DNA of 64,000 nt from Acrocarpospora phusangensis (GTDB lineage Bacteria; Actinomycetota; Actinomycetes; Streptosporangiales; Streptosporangiaceae). Each line of letters begins with the position of its first letter. Positions within the stretch are counted from its first letter, which is position 1. The stretch spans positions 41,393 to 105,392 of the forward strand of contig NZ_BOOA01000027.1 in the NCBI RefSeq assembly GCF_016862995.1, read 5' to 3'. The notes beneath the pieces were generated by a model. That model made no database searches and had not been told where the DNA came from. It saw only the letters and a program-made list of their open reading frames with translations. Shown one piece after another: positions 9,165 to 20,372 of the stretch. Position numbers and translations under genes: made by a program.

Positions 9165-9176
9165 GAGAGCGCTCTC
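9165..9176. promoter_or_regulatory. LacI-type operator 2 (GAGAGCGCTCTC)
   Basis: A second perfect copy 111 bp from the first, flanked by TGAG on the left and AT on the right. The pair could allow looping by a tetrameric LacI-family repressor across the GH81 promoter. A weak TTGACG lies at 9127-9132. The rest of 8900-9322 holds no gene I can support. Confidence 0.75.
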
Positions 9177-9322
9177 ATCGCGGTGGAGAGAGCCCGTCCC
9201 GCAGGACGCTTTCTCCGGTGCGTCCCCGATTCCACCGCGACCCGGACATCACCTGTCGCAGCCCTCGATCCGTCCGAACCCCGACTCCCGCACCCCCGGT
9301 CGTCACCCCCCACGGAGGAAGA

Positions 9323-12300
9323 ATGGACCAGCCCATTGGGGCTCAGTTACCCGGCACCTCACCGCCCAGCGCCGCCCGGCCGGCCCGCCGTACCGTGTCG
9401 CGGCCGGTCGTGGTCGGCGTCGTGCTGGCGATGATCGCCGCGATGCTCGCCGTCGTGGTGAGTACGCCCGCCGCCCAGGCGGGCACGGTCGGCGCCGGGT
9501 CGTACGCCGACACGCTGCCGGCCGGCCGTGCGCTGCCGTCCGGCTGCGGGTCGCTGTCGACCAACCCGCGCCTCTACGTCACGGCGAACGCCCCGGCCGG
9601 CGCGGTCCCCACCAACGACTGGTGGTCGTCGCTGCTGTGGAAGCGGTTCGACTGCGCCTACAGCGAGCCGCTGCACGCGCACCCCATCTCGTACGACACG
9701 TTCGCCGGCGGCCTCGGCTTCTCCTACAACACCGTCGCCGCGATCAGTGGCACCGCGACCGGCGTGGGGGAGTACCACTACCCGTACGTGCAGGACATCC
9801 TGGTCGGCGTGACCGGGCTGAACTCGCCGGACGCCAAGGTGGACGGCTGGACGGACTGGACGGTCAGCCCGTACTGGAGTGACGGCGCCCGGACGCTGCG
9901 GGCCACCATCGGGCACGGCCTGCCGTTCGCCTACTTCCAGAAGACCGGCGGCAACGCGCAGATCACCACCAGCGGGACCCCGGCCGTGTGGTCCAACAGC
10001 GGCGGGACCATCGGGTTCACCGTCAACGGCAAGGACTACCTGGGCTTCGCCCCCAGCGGCTCGACCTGGACGGTCAGTGGGACCAGCATCTCCTCGACGC
10101 TGAACGGGCAGAACTACTTCTCGGTCGCGGTGCTGCCGACGACGCCGTCGACCCCGGCCGCCACCCGTACCAGCCTGGCGAGCACGTACGCGCAGTACGC
10201 CCACGCTCACGTCACCGGCACCCGGGTGTCGTACTCGTACAACCCGGGCAACGCGAACGTCAGCACCACCTACACCTTCACCACGACGGCTCGGGAGGGC
10301 AGCGCGAGCGGCACCGTCATCGCGCTCTACCCGCACCAGTGGAACTACCTGACCGGCTCGACGCCGCTGACGCAGACCTACATCTCGGCGCGCGGCCAGA
10401 TGAAGGTGGTCACCGGCGCCTCGTTCAGCACCACGATGAAGTTCCAGGGTGTGCTGCCCGAGATCCCGGCGGTCGCCGACAACTCCGGCGGCGACCTGAC
10501 CACCGTCACCAACTACCTGAACGCGGAGCTCGGCGACCCCACGGCCGGCCTCGGCGACGACACCTACTGGACCGGCAAGGGCCTCGGCCGGGCGGCGCGC
10601 ATCGCGGAGATCGCCGACCAGCTCAACCTGACGGCCGTCCGGGACGCGGCGCTCAACCGCATCCGGACCAGGCTCAACGACTGGTTCACCGCCAGCGCGG
10701 GCAAGACCAGCCGGGTCTTCTACTACAACTCGGCTTGGGGCACCCTGCTCGGCTACCCGGCCTCGTACGGCTCGGACGCCGAGCTCAACGACCACCACTT
10801 TCACTACGGCTACTACATCGCGGCCGCGGCGACGCTGGCGAAGTTCGACCCGACCTGGGCGACCAACGCCCAGTACGGCGGCATGGTCGACCTGCTGATC
10901 CGGGACGCCAACAACTACGACCGCAACGACACCCGCTTCCCGTACCTGCGCGACTTCGACATCTACGCGGGTCACGACTGGGCGGCCGGGCACGGCGCGT
11001 TCGGCTCCGGCAACAACCAGGAGTCCTCTTCGGAGGGGATGAACTTCGCCAACGCTCTGATCCAGTGGGGTCAGGCGACCGGCAACACCGCCGTCCGCGA
11101 CGCCGGTGTGTTCATCTACGCCACCCAGAGCGCGGCGATCCAGGAGTACTGGTTCGACGTGCGCAACCAGAACTTCCCATCCACCTTCGGGCACTCCACG
11201 GTCGGCATGGTCTGGGGCTCCGGCGGCGCGTACGCCACCTGGTTCAGCGCCGAGCCCGAGATGATCCAGGGCATCAACATGCTGCCGATCACCGGTGGCC
11301 ATTTCTACCTCGGCGAGTACCCGGCGTACGTGCTGACCAACTACAACGAGCTGGTCACCAACAACGGCGGACCGCCGACGGTCTGGCAGGACATCCTCCA
11401 GGAGTTCCGGGCGCTCGGCGACGGACCGGCCGCTCTGGCGGCCTTCCAGGCCAATCCGAACTTCACCTCCGAGGAGGGCGAGAGCAAGGCGCACACCTTC
11501 CACTGGCTGCGCAACCTCGCCTCCCTGGGCACGGTGGACACCACGGTCACCGCGAACCACCCGCTGGCGAAGGTCTTCGTCAAGAACGGTGTACGGACCT
11601 ACGTCGCCTCCAACATCACCAACAGCCCGCTGACGGTGACCTTCTCCAACGGCACGACGCTGACCGCGCCGGCCGGCAAGACGGTCACCTCGGGCCTGTT
11701 CACCTGGAGCGGCGGCAACGCCAACGGGGGCGGCACGCCGACGACCAGCCCGTCGCCCAGCCCGTCCCCGAGCCCGTCGCCCTCCCCGTGCACGCCGACC
11801 TCGCTGCTCTCGCAGGGCCGGCCGGCCACCTCGTCGAGTATCGAGACCGGCTACCCGGCCAGCCTGGCGTTCGACGGCAACGCGGCCACCCGCTGGTCGA
11901 GCGCGTTCAGTGACCCGCAGTGGATCCAGGTGGACCTCGGCTCGGTGCAGAACATCTCGTCGGTGCAGCTGACCTGGGAGGCCGCTTACGGTCGGTCGTA
12001 CCAGATCCAGACGTCCACCACCGGGACGGCCCCCTGGACCGACATCTACAGCACCACCACCGGTGACGGCGGCACGGACAACCTGACGGTGTCCGGGTCG
12101 GGCCGCTACGTGCGGCTCTACGGTACGGCGCGTGGCACCGCGTGGGGCTACTCGCTGTGGGAGTTCAAGGTCTTCGGCGGCGGCGTCTGCGCCAGCCCGT
12201 CGCCCAGCCCGTCGCCCTCACCGCCGGGTGGGTTCTCCGCCAACCGGTACCCGCAGTCGAACGGCTCCCTGCCGGGCACGACGGGTACGGCCGGCACCGT

Positions 12301-12700
12301 CACGCTGGCCGCGGCCAACGGCAACCACGACGGTGTCCCGAACAACCCCGCCGTCTACAACGCGACCGGGCTGACCGCCACGTTCGGCGGCGCGGCCACC
12401 ACGTTCGACGTGTTCGTGGACGCCGGGACCAACGTCGGCAACGCCACCCAGGTCAGGGTCTCCTACGACCTGACCGGCAACGGCAGCTGGGACCGGGTGG
12501 AGACGTACACGTACTTCGCCACCGACCCGGTGAGCGGCTGGGAGCACTACACCCAGGCGGCCGGGGTGAAGACGGCCACCGGCGCGCTCGGCAACCTGGC
12601 CAACGGCTCGGTGCGGGTCGAGATCTGGAGCGCGATCGGCTCCACCACGACCAACGTCGGGATCGGCAACCAGAGCGTCATCCGGCTGCCCTTCGCGTAG
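9323..12700 (+). CDS. secreted GH81 endo-beta-1,3-glucanase with F5/8-type and C-terminal binding domains
   Basis: 1125 residues. The Tat/Sec-like leader has an RR-containing n-region and ends at about AQA54. The GH81 domain covers about 60-790. It carries the DAELNDHHFHYGYY motif (Asp485) and QESSSEG motif (Glu567, Glu571), the acidic residues implicated in inverting catalysis in this family. A Ser-Pro linker leads to an F5/8C (CBM32-like) domain at about 828-955, then a second Ser-Pro linker and a beta-rich C-terminal domain (about 978-1125) that I could not assign. ATG 9323 follows GGAGGAAG. It probably attacks fungal or callose beta-1,3-glucan outside the cell, under the paired LacI-type operators. 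Confidence 0.95.
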   Translation: MDQPIGAQLPGTSPPSAARPARRTVSRPVVVGVVLAMIAAMLAVVVSTPAAQAGTVGAGSYADTLPAGRALPSGCGSLSTNPRLYVTANAPAGAVPTNDWWSSLLWKRFDCAYSEPLHAHPISYDTFAGGLGFSYNTVAAISGTATGVGEYHYPYVQDILVGVTGLNSPDAKVDGWTDWTVSPYWSDGARTLRATIGHGLPFAYFQKTGGNAQITTSGTPAVWSNSGGTIGFTVNGKDYLGFAPSGSTWTVSGTSISSTLNGQNYFSVAVLPTTPSTPAATRTSLASTYAQYAHAHVTGTRVSYSYNPGNANVSTTYTFTTTAREGSASGTVIALYPHQWNYLTGSTPLTQTYISARGQMKVVTGASFSTTMKFQGVLPEIPAVADNSGGDLTTVTNYLNAELGDPTAGLGDDTYWTGKGLGRAARIAEIADQLNLTAVRDAALNRIRTRLNDWFTASAGKTSRVFYYNSAWGTLLGYPASYGSDAELNDHHFHYGYYIAAAATLAKFDPTWATNAQYGGMVDLLIRDANNYDRNDTRFPYLRDFDIYAGHDWAAGHGAFGSGNNQESSSEGMNFANALIQWGQATGNTAVRDAGVFIYATQSAAIQEYWFDVRNQNFPSTFGHSTVGMVWGSGGAYATWFSAEPEMIQGINMLPITGGHFYLGEYPAYVLTNYNELVTNNGGPPTVWQDILQEFRALGDGPAALAAFQANPNFTSEEGESKAHTFHWLRNLASLGTVDTTVTANHPLAKVFVKNGVRTYVASNITNSPLTVTFSNGTTLTAPAGKTVTSGLFTWSGGNANGGGTPTTSPSPSPSPSPSPSPCTPTSLLSQGRPATSSSIETGYPASLAFDGNAATRWSSAFSDPQWIQVDLGSVQNISSVQLTWEAAYGRSYQIQTSTTGTAPWTDIYSTTTGDGGTDNLTVSGSGRYVRLYGTARGTAWGYSLWEFKVFGGGVCASPSPSPSPSPPGGFSANRYPQSNGSLPGTTGTAGTVTLAAANGNHDGVPNNPAVYNATGLTATFGGAATTFDVFVDAGTNVGNATQVRVSYDLTGNGSWDRVETYTYFATDPVSGWEHYTQAAGVKTATGALGNLANGSVRVEIWSAIGSTTTNVGIGNQSVIRLPFA

Positions 12701-12705
12701 CCACC

Positions 12706-12741
12706 GATGGCGGCGGGCCGCCCGTCCGGCCCGCCGCCATC
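12706..12741 (+). terminator. strong hairpin terminator after GH81
   Basis: A perfect 15-bp GC-rich stem (arms 12706-12720 and 12727-12741) with a 6-base loop, starting 5 bases after the GH81 stop codon. Confidence 0.85.
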
Positions 12742-12836
12742 ACCTTCGAGTCCCCTCGGTACGAACCTTGCCAGACCTGCCCACATCGGCTTATCTCTTA
12801 GGAAAGTTTATTTTTAATTTCTCTGGAAGGGGCTTC

Positions 12837-13049
12837 GTGAAAAGACGTGCTCTTCGGATGGGGATCATCGCTCTCGGCCTGACCGCCGTCACCCTCACCG
12901 CCTCGCCCGCTCACGCCGGCGTCGTCGCCTACTACCCCAGCAGCGTCTCGTGCGAGGCCGCCGGGCAGCGCGGCCTCGGCGGCCTCTGGCCCTGGTACAC
13001 CTGCTACCAGTCGGGCAGCGTCTGGGCCCTCTGGGCGCCCGGCTTCTAG
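12837..13049 (+). CDS. small secreted two-cysteine protein
   Basis: 70 residues from GTG 12837, with GGAAGGGG as ribosome site. The n-region is KRRALRMG, then a hydrophobic core and an AHA cleavage site near residue 27. The mature part is about 43 residues, rich in Trp, Tyr and Gly, with two Cys about 20 residues apart that could form one disulfide. The 5' leader (12790-12823) is strikingly AT-rich and includes TTAGGAAAGTTT, like half of a palindrome seen before secreted-protein genes in related actinomycetes (from memory, not checked). Function is unknown; an inhibitor, bacteriocin-like or structural peptide are all possible. Confidence 0.75.
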   Translation: MKRRALRMGIIALGLTAVTLTASPAHAGVVAYYPSSVSCEAAGQRGLGGLWPWYTCYQSGSVWALWAPGF

Positions 13050-13058
13050 ATCACGGGG

Positions 13059-13098
13059 CCCGGGGGCCGTCTCGCCGGTCGAGGTGACGGCCCCCGGG
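13059..13098 (+). terminator. hairpin terminator after the small secreted protein
   Basis: CCCGGGGGCCGTC and GACGGCCCCCGGG form a perfect 13-bp stem, 9 bases after the stop codon. Confidence 0.85.
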
Positions 13099-13226
13099 TC
13101 GTGAAGTCGCGATGAGTCCGCGCGGTCCGCTTCTGGCCATCCCCTCCGTCTCGACGGCGGTATCGCGAGGACGGATGCTTGCGGTGCCGTCCCTCATCAG
13201 AGGGATTGCCCTGGTGAGGGAGAAGG

Positions 13227-15386
13227 ATGACCGATTTACCTGGCAAGGGTGCCTGGCTGTCGGCCGGGCAGTACCTGACGGTGGGCGATTACCTGGTCGC
13301 GGCCAATGGCCAGTACTTCGCGATCATGCAGTCGGATGGGAATTTCGTCATCTACCGCGGGAGCGGCCCGTCCCAGCAGGGCGCTTTCGTGTGGAACACG
13401 GGGACCGCCCGAGGGCAGGGCCAGTGCTACGCGATCATGCAACCGGATGGGAATTTCGTCATCTACCGGGGGAGTGACCCGTCCCACAAAGGTGCTTTCG
13501 TGTGGAACACCGGGATCGCCCGGGGGCAGGGCCAGAGCTTCGCCATCTTGCAGGACGACGGGATATTCGTCGTCTACCAGGGCAGCGACCCCGCCCATCG
13601 GAAGGCTTTCGCTTGGGCGTCGCACGCGATGCTGGTGGGCGGCGACGCCCGGCCGCTGGCCGAGCTGGACCCGGGCGGCACCCCGGTGGTGCTGTCGTAC
13701 GACGTTCCCGAGCCGACCTCCTACCGGGGCCGCCACATCATCGAACTCGACATTCCGCCGGACTACTTCGTCACGCAGGAGCAGGCCGACGCCACACCGC
13801 AGGTGGCGGCCGCGTCGGTGCCCACCCAGCAGGATCCGATGTTCGGGCCGGACGGCAGCGGGTCGAGCCAGGTCTACAACCAGGAGGCCCCGGTGTTCGG
13901 CACGTCGGTGCCCACCGGGCGCGCCACCCCCGACCAGCTCACGGTGGAGCGGATCACCACCGCGTTCAACCTGGCCAAGTCGACCGGCTACTTCGATCCC
14001 GCGGTCTTTCCGAACGTCCAGGCCGGCGACGACAAGTACACCCGGAGCTGTGTCAAGGAGGCGCTGGCCGACCTGGACGCCACCACCGTGGTCACTCAGA
14101 TCAACGCCGGCAACCGCTTCGTCATCTACCGGGACACCAGCGGGCGCTGCACCTACAGGTTCATCCCCGTGCCGCGGACCGGGGCGCCGGCGCTGCTGCT
14201 GGTGGAGTACTACCGGCTGTCCTCCTTCCCCGCGCGGTACGGCGCCGGGCGGACCATCAAGACGTTCTCGCTGCTGCCCGGCGAGCGGACCAGGATTCGG
14301 GTGAGCACCTACAAGCGCACCGCGGAGACCGCCAGCCGCTCGTCGTCGGTTCTGGATTCCACCAGCGACGAGACCGAGAGCGAGTTCGAGCGCAGTATCC
14401 AGGGCGAGCAGACGAGGCGGGACAACAACAGCCGGGCCTTCGAGTACCACGCCGACGTGGAGGCCGAGGCAAAGGCCTCGTGGGGCTGGGGCAGCGCCAG
14501 CGTCACCGCCTCGGGAGGCGTCAAGGGCACCTCGAACGCCGCCCGCGAGGAGTTCGCCAAGAACGTCGCCACCGCGGTGTCGCAGAACGCGGCCCGCGCC
14601 TCCTCCCGCAGGGACGTGCAGATCGACACCAGCCTCGACGTGAAGCTGGAACTCGGCGAGGAGCAGGCGATCGAGCGCGAGCTGGAGAACGTCAACGTCA
14701 GCAGGACGCTGAACTTCGTCTTCCGGCAGATGAACCAGGAGTTCGTCACGCTGCTCCACCTGGTGGACATCCGGGCGGCCTTCTTCAACGGCTTCGTCGA
14801 GTCGCGGGCGGAGGTGCCGCTGCCGGCGCTCGCCGAACTGCTGGACACCTACATCCTGCCGGAGCACCGGCAGGCGGTGCTGGCCGCCGTCACGGGCGAG
14901 TTGCAGAGCATCGTCGACCACGCCGGCAGGGTTCGCACCGACTTCGTGGAGAGCGTCACGCTCACCGGCGCGGACGACGGCACGATGACCTACCTGCGGG
15001 TCAACGACAAGGCGACCTCGACGTACGGCAACGGCGTGGCGGGCCCGGTCATCAACCTGCCCGGCGTGATCCTCAATGCCGACACCCACGTCATGCGAAC
15101 CGACGGCGTCGTGGTCGACACCTTCCTCGGTCTCGGCAACGGCCTCGACGACTACTCGCGGGGCCTGCAGGAGGAGGAGGTCCGCGGCCGTCGTCTGGAG
15201 AACGACCGGCGTCAGGCGGAGGTGGACCGCCTCCGGCTCGCGGTCTCGCTGGTGGAGCGGGGCGACACCGCAGGAGTCGATCTCTACCAGCGGGTCTTCC
15301 CGCCGCCGCAGATCGTCAACCAGATCGAACAGGCGGCCGTCAGCGGCTCGCCGGACGGATCCGCCGCCGCGGTGCCCACGCCATGA
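13227..15386 (+). CDS. bulb-type lectin protein with a large uncharacterised domain
   Basis: 719 residues with no signal peptide. Residues 1 to about 130 hold three mannose-binding bulb-lectin (B_lectin) repeats, each with a DGNFVIYRG-like strand (the third reads DDGIFVVYQG). The remainder has a conserved-looking core: FSLLPGERTRIRVSTYKR, a Ser/Glu-rich stretch, WGWGSASVTASGGVKG, then ASSRRDVQIDTS and NVSRTLNFVFRQMNQE. I believe related cores occur in uncharacterised proteins elsewhere, but cannot name a family. A charged coiled-coil-like segment (EEEVRGRRLENDRRQAEVDR) lies near the C-terminus. It overlaps the next gene by ATGA, implying a stoichiometric pair. Start ATG 13227 follows GAGGGAGAAGG. 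Confidence 0.9.
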   Translation: MTDLPGKGAWLSAGQYLTVGDYLVAANGQYFAIMQSDGNFVIYRGSGPSQQGAFVWNTGTARGQGQCYAIMQPDGNFVIYRGSDPSHKGAFVWNTGIARGQGQSFAILQDDGIFVVYQGSDPAHRKAFAWASHAMLVGGDARPLAELDPGGTPVVLSYDVPEPTSYRGRHIIELDIPPDYFVTQEQADATPQVAAASVPTQQDPMFGPDGSGSSQVYNQEAPVFGTSVPTGRATPDQLTVERITTAFNLAKSTGYFDPAVFPNVQAGDDKYTRSCVKEALADLDATTVVTQINAGNRFVIYRDTSGRCTYRFIPVPRTGAPALLLVEYYRLSSFPARYGAGRTIKTFSLLPGERTRIRVSTYKRTAETASRSSSVLDSTSDETESEFERSIQGEQTRRDNNSRAFEYHADVEAEAKASWGWGSASVTASGGVKGTSNAAREEFAKNVATAVSQNAARASSRRDVQIDTSLDVKLELGEEQAIERELENVNVSRTLNFVFRQMNQEFVTLLHLVDIRAAFFNGFVESRAEVPLPALAELLDTYILPEHRQAVLAAVTGELQSIVDHAGRVRTDFVESVTLTGADDGTMTYLRVNDKATSTYGNGVAGPVINLPGVILNADTHVMRTDGVVVDTFLGLGNGLDDYSRGLQEEEVRGRRLENDRRQAEVDRLRLAVSLVERGDTAGVDLYQRVFPPPQIVNQIEQAAVSGSPDGSAAAVPTP

Positions 15387-16600
15387 AAAGGAGCCTGGAA
15401 GTCAGCAAGGCCCAGCTACTCAACAATCAGGCGACCAGCCGAGAGCAGCAGGTGATCTCGAAAGCCCCGCTCGGCAAGGCGCAACCCGCCACGCTGGAGA
15501 TCATCGCCACCCTCGACGGGTCCACCGGTCCACTGACCAAGCACCCGAATTTCTCGGGTGGCCGACTCCAGGTAGTGGTCGGCCAGCGTGTGCGCCTGGG
15601 AGTCGAGGTCCGCACCGCCGGAGGGCCGCAGGCCCACCTGAGCGAGATCAATTGGACGGTGGGCGACGGCGCCCTGGGAGACTGCGTGCAGACCCTCCTC
15701 ACGGGCACTGCCGTTGGGCTCACTCCCGCTCAGCGGGCGGCCGGCGATATCTCGTTCTACTGGATCAGCGGCGGCCTGAAGACCGTACGGGTGACGGCCA
15801 GGATCGGCGGCGTGCAGGCCAGCAGGGAGGCCACGGTGGACGTGGCCGCTCCGACGGTCCACTACTTCCGGATCACCACGTCCAATGTCACGCTGTGCGG
15901 GCCCGGCCAGTATCACGGCGACCGCGAGAAGGTCAACAGCTGGGTGGCACTGTATGAGCCCCAGGTGGGCGAGTCCGGTCAGCGCTACGGCTGTTCCTGG
16001 GAGGCCCGCGTGCAGGCCCCGTCCAGGCAGGTGGGCTTGGGGCTGATGAACGCACGGTACCTCGGCGCCGGCAGTTTTGGATTCATCCAGACATGCGGCT
16101 TTGACTGGACCGTATCCCCCGTACGGAATCAGGGTCAGGCTCACATCAGAACCTCACTCGGCAGCGCGACGGCGACCGCGCTGGATGCCGACGACGTCAA
16201 GCGCGATGGCAGCGTGCTCTACACCATCGAGAAGGTGGTCACGGCAGGCCAAGCGGCGACTATCGGACCGGGCCCCTACTTCTGCGACAGCCCCGGATAT
16301 GAGCTCCCGGGGGCCGTCGCCGGGATCGACGGCAAGGACCTCTTCCAGTTGTATCTCGTCTACAAGCCCGAAGGCGCGCACAGCATCTGGGTGGCGCTGC
16401 GGCGCGCGGACTGGTCATGGCAGGCCACGGTCTCCCGGCAGGACCGTTCCGACGGCACCAGTGCGTGGAAGCCGATGGAGAACGTCATCGTCAGCCCCAA
16501 TCCGCACGTGGTCACCTCCGCGCAGGCCGCTCACGGGCAGCCGACATGGACAGAACGGGCCAAGGAAATCTTGAGCAGAAGACTCTTTCCGGAGACCTGA
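15383..16600 (+). CDS. uncharacterised partner of the lectin protein
   Basis: 405 residues starting inside the upstream stop codon (ATGA). An Ig/PKD-like beta region at about 25-150 (VRLGVEVRTAGG, KTVRVTARIGGVQ) precedes a domain with several Cys (TLCGPGQYHG, YGCSWEARV, FIQTCGFDW, YFCDSPGYELPG). A short basic helix ends it. No export signal is visible, although Cys content and Ig-like folds suggest it could act outside the cell. The family is unrecognised. Its job is presumably tied to the lectin protein. Confidence 0.85.
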   Translation: MKRSLEVSKAQLLNNQATSREQQVISKAPLGKAQPATLEIIATLDGSTGPLTKHPNFSGGRLQVVVGQRVRLGVEVRTAGGPQAHLSEINWTVGDGALGDCVQTLLTGTAVGLTPAQRAAGDISFYWISGGLKTVRVTARIGGVQASREATVDVAAPTVHYFRITTSNVTLCGPGQYHGDREKVNSWVALYEPQVGESGQRYGCSWEARVQAPSRQVGLGLMNARYLGAGSFGFIQTCGFDWTVSPVRNQGQAHIRTSLGSATATALDADDVKRDGSVLYTIEKVVTAGQAATIGPGPYFCDSPGYELPGAVAGIDGKDLFQLYLVYKPEGAHSIWVALRRADWSWQATVSRQDRSDGTSAWKPMENVIVSPNPHVVTSAQAAHGQPTWTERAKEILSRRLFPET

Positions 16601-16619
16601 GCCGCGGCAGCCGGAGAAG

Positions 16620-17834
16620 TCAGTCCAGCGCGGCCGCCTTGCGCAGCAGCACCGATCGTTCGCGCTGGTTGGCGCAGAGCCGGGCCGCCAGCTCCAGTTC
16701 GGCGCGCGCTTCCGGTCGCCGTCCGAGCCGGGCCAGCAGCTCACCCCGTACGGTCGGCACCAGATGGGAACCGGGGAGCCGGTCCAGGGCGATCAGCTCG
16801 TCCACGATGGCCAGGGCCTGCGCCGGGCCCGAGGCCATGGCCACGGCGACGGCCCGGTTGAGCTCGACCACCGGCGAGGGCGCGACCCGGCCGAGCGCCT
16901 CGTAGAGCACCACGATCCGGTCCCAGTCGGTCGACTCGACGGAGGGCGCCGACGCGTGGACGGCGGCGATCGCGGCCTGCAGCCCGTACGGACCGAGGCC
17001 GCGGGTCGATGCCCTGGCCAGCGCGGCCAGCCCACGGCGGATCGCCGAGAAGTCCCACCGCCGCCGGTCCTGGTCCTCGAGCAGGACCGGCGAACCGTCC
17101 GGGCCGGTCCGGGCCGGGAAGCGCGCGGCCGTCAGCTCGCACAACGCGAGCAGGCCGTGCACCTCGGGCTCGTCCGGCAGCAGCGCGGCCAGCGTGCGGG
17201 CCAGCCGGATCGCCTCGTACGCGAGGTCGGGGCGGAGCAGCCGGTCGCCCGACGTGGCCGTCGACCCCTCGGTGAAGATCACGTAAAGGACGCTGAGCAC
17301 GCCGCCCAGCCGCTCCCGGCGCTCGCCGGCCGCCGGCAGCTCGAACGGCACCCCGGCCGCCGCGATCGTCTTCTTGCCCCGGGTGATGCGGGCCTGCACG
17401 GTCGGCACGGATACGAGGAACGCCCGCGCGATCTCCTCGCTGGACAGGCCGCCGACCACGCGCAGGGTCAGCGCCACCCGGGCCTCCGGGGAGAGCATCG
17501 GGTGACAGCTGACGAACATCAGCGCCAGGACGTCGTCGTCGATCCTGTCGGGGTCGATTTCCGCGTCGACCGCCCGGTCGGCCGCCAGCAGGGAGTACCG
17601 GTCCTGGAGGGCGGTCCGGCGGCGGATCGCGTCGATCGCCCGACGCCGGGCCGTGGCCATCAGCCAGCCGGCCGGGTTGGCCGGAGGGGCGAGCGGCCAT
17701 GACACCAGCGCCTCGGCCACCGCCTCCTGGGCCGCGTCCTCGGCCAGCCCGAAATCGCCGGTGAACCGGGTCAGTGCGGCGACGATCCGCGCCGACTCGA
17801 TCCGCCAGACGGCCTCGACGTCGGCCGTGCCCAT
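16620..17834 (-). CDS. ECF sigma factor of the DGPF-linked type (ECF42-like)
   Basis: 404 residues. Sigma-2 is at about 10-75 (FGLAEDAAQEAVAEALVSW, then NPAGWLMATARRRAIDAIRR) and sigma-4 at about 105-165 (LSSEEIARAFLVSVPTVQARI). A long C-terminal DUF6596/TPR-like extension (about 180-404) is diagnostic of ECF42. These have no anti-sigma factor; the extension and the neighbouring DGPF protein are thought to matter for control. The start ATG 17834 overlaps the stop of the DGPF gene. Confidence 0.93.
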   Translation of the reverse strand: MGTADVEAVWRIESARIVAALTRFTGDFGLAEDAAQEAVAEALVSWPLAPPANPAGWLMATARRRAIDAIRRRTALQDRYSLLAADRAVDAEIDPDRIDDDVLALMFVSCHPMLSPEARVALTLRVVGGLSSEEIARAFLVSVPTVQARITRGKKTIAAAGVPFELPAAGERRERLGGVLSVLYVIFTEGSTATSGDRLLRPDLAYEAIRLARTLAALLPDEPEVHGLLALCELTAARFPARTGPDGSPVLLEDQDRRRWDFSAIRRGLAALARASTRGLGPYGLQAAIAAVHASAPSVESTDWDRIVVLYEALGRVAPSPVVELNRAVAVAMASGPAQALAIVDELIALDRLPGSHLVPTVRGELLARLGRRPEARAELELAARLCANQRERSVLLRKAAALD

Positions 17835-18220
17835 CAGACCCGGCCGTTGCTCTCGCTGTCCTGCGGGACCTCGTCGGCCTCGGCCACCCGCCTGACCTCG
17901 ATCTTGGACCCGCGGACCGCCGGGACCCGCCTGGCCCACTCGACCGCCTCGTGCTTCGAGACGACATCGAGCAGGAAGTAACCTCCGAACAGTTCCTTGG
18001 TCTCGCCGTACGGCCCGTCGGTGACCACCGGGGTCTCGCCGTTGAAGTCGACCACGACGCCCCGGTCCGGATGGTCCAGCCCTTCGGCCGCGAGGAGAAC
18101 ACCGGCCTTGAGCATCTCCTCGATGAACCGGCCGGTCGCGGCCATCGCCTCGTCGATCGACGCCATCATGGCCGCGTTCGACTCATCGGTGCCCCGCATG
18201 ATCAACATGTACTTCGGCAT
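17834..18220 (-). CDS. YCII/DGPF-domain protein
   Basis: 128 residues from ATG 18220, preceded by GAGGAGAA. It is a ferredoxin-like alpha/beta fold with the name-giving motif TDGPYGETKELFGGYFLLDV. Such proteins sit next to ECF42 sigma factors and are likely targets and/or modulators of them. The 4-base overlap with the sigma gene shows co-translation. Confidence 0.93.
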   Translation of the reverse strand: MPKYMLIMRGTDESNAAMMASIDEAMAATGRFIEEMLKAGVLLAAEGLDHPDRGVVVDFNGETPVVTDGPYGETKELFGGYFLLDVVSKHEAVEWARRVPAVRGSKIEVRRVAEADEVPQDSESNGRV

Positions 18221-18383
18221 CGTGTTCTCCTCGTTCAGCGGGGCCGCCGCTCGGCCCTCGCACCCGCACGTCGAACGAGCGGCGCACGGATCGACACAGT
18301 CCCGAAGAAAATCTCCCGCCACGCCGAGCGATGGCTGATCAGAAAGCTTAACGTCGCAGCTTCGGGACGTGGCCAGTGAGAAA

Positions 18384-20303
<1,920 letters not shown>

Positions 20304-20372
20304 CCAGAACCCATCGCCGTGTATCGACCCCAGCTGCGGGCATCCGCGGCTGGGGCCTCTCCAACCTGATCA

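Noticed and set aside
9359..11560. 733-codon antisense open frame inside GH81
   Set aside because: Val/Arg/Gly-rich shadow of the GH81 gene; no ribosome site or domain.
11750..11790. Short tandem repeat (Ser-Pro codons)
   Set aside because: Encodes an interdomain linker of GH81; not a CRISPR or regulatory repeat.
12837..13049. RiPP precursor
   Set aside because: It has a Sec leader and no modification enzyme genes next to it.
13502..15382. Very long 5' extension of the frame that becomes the lectin partner
   Set aside because: It is the shifted frame of the lectin gene; the real start is ATG 15383 overlapping the stop codon.
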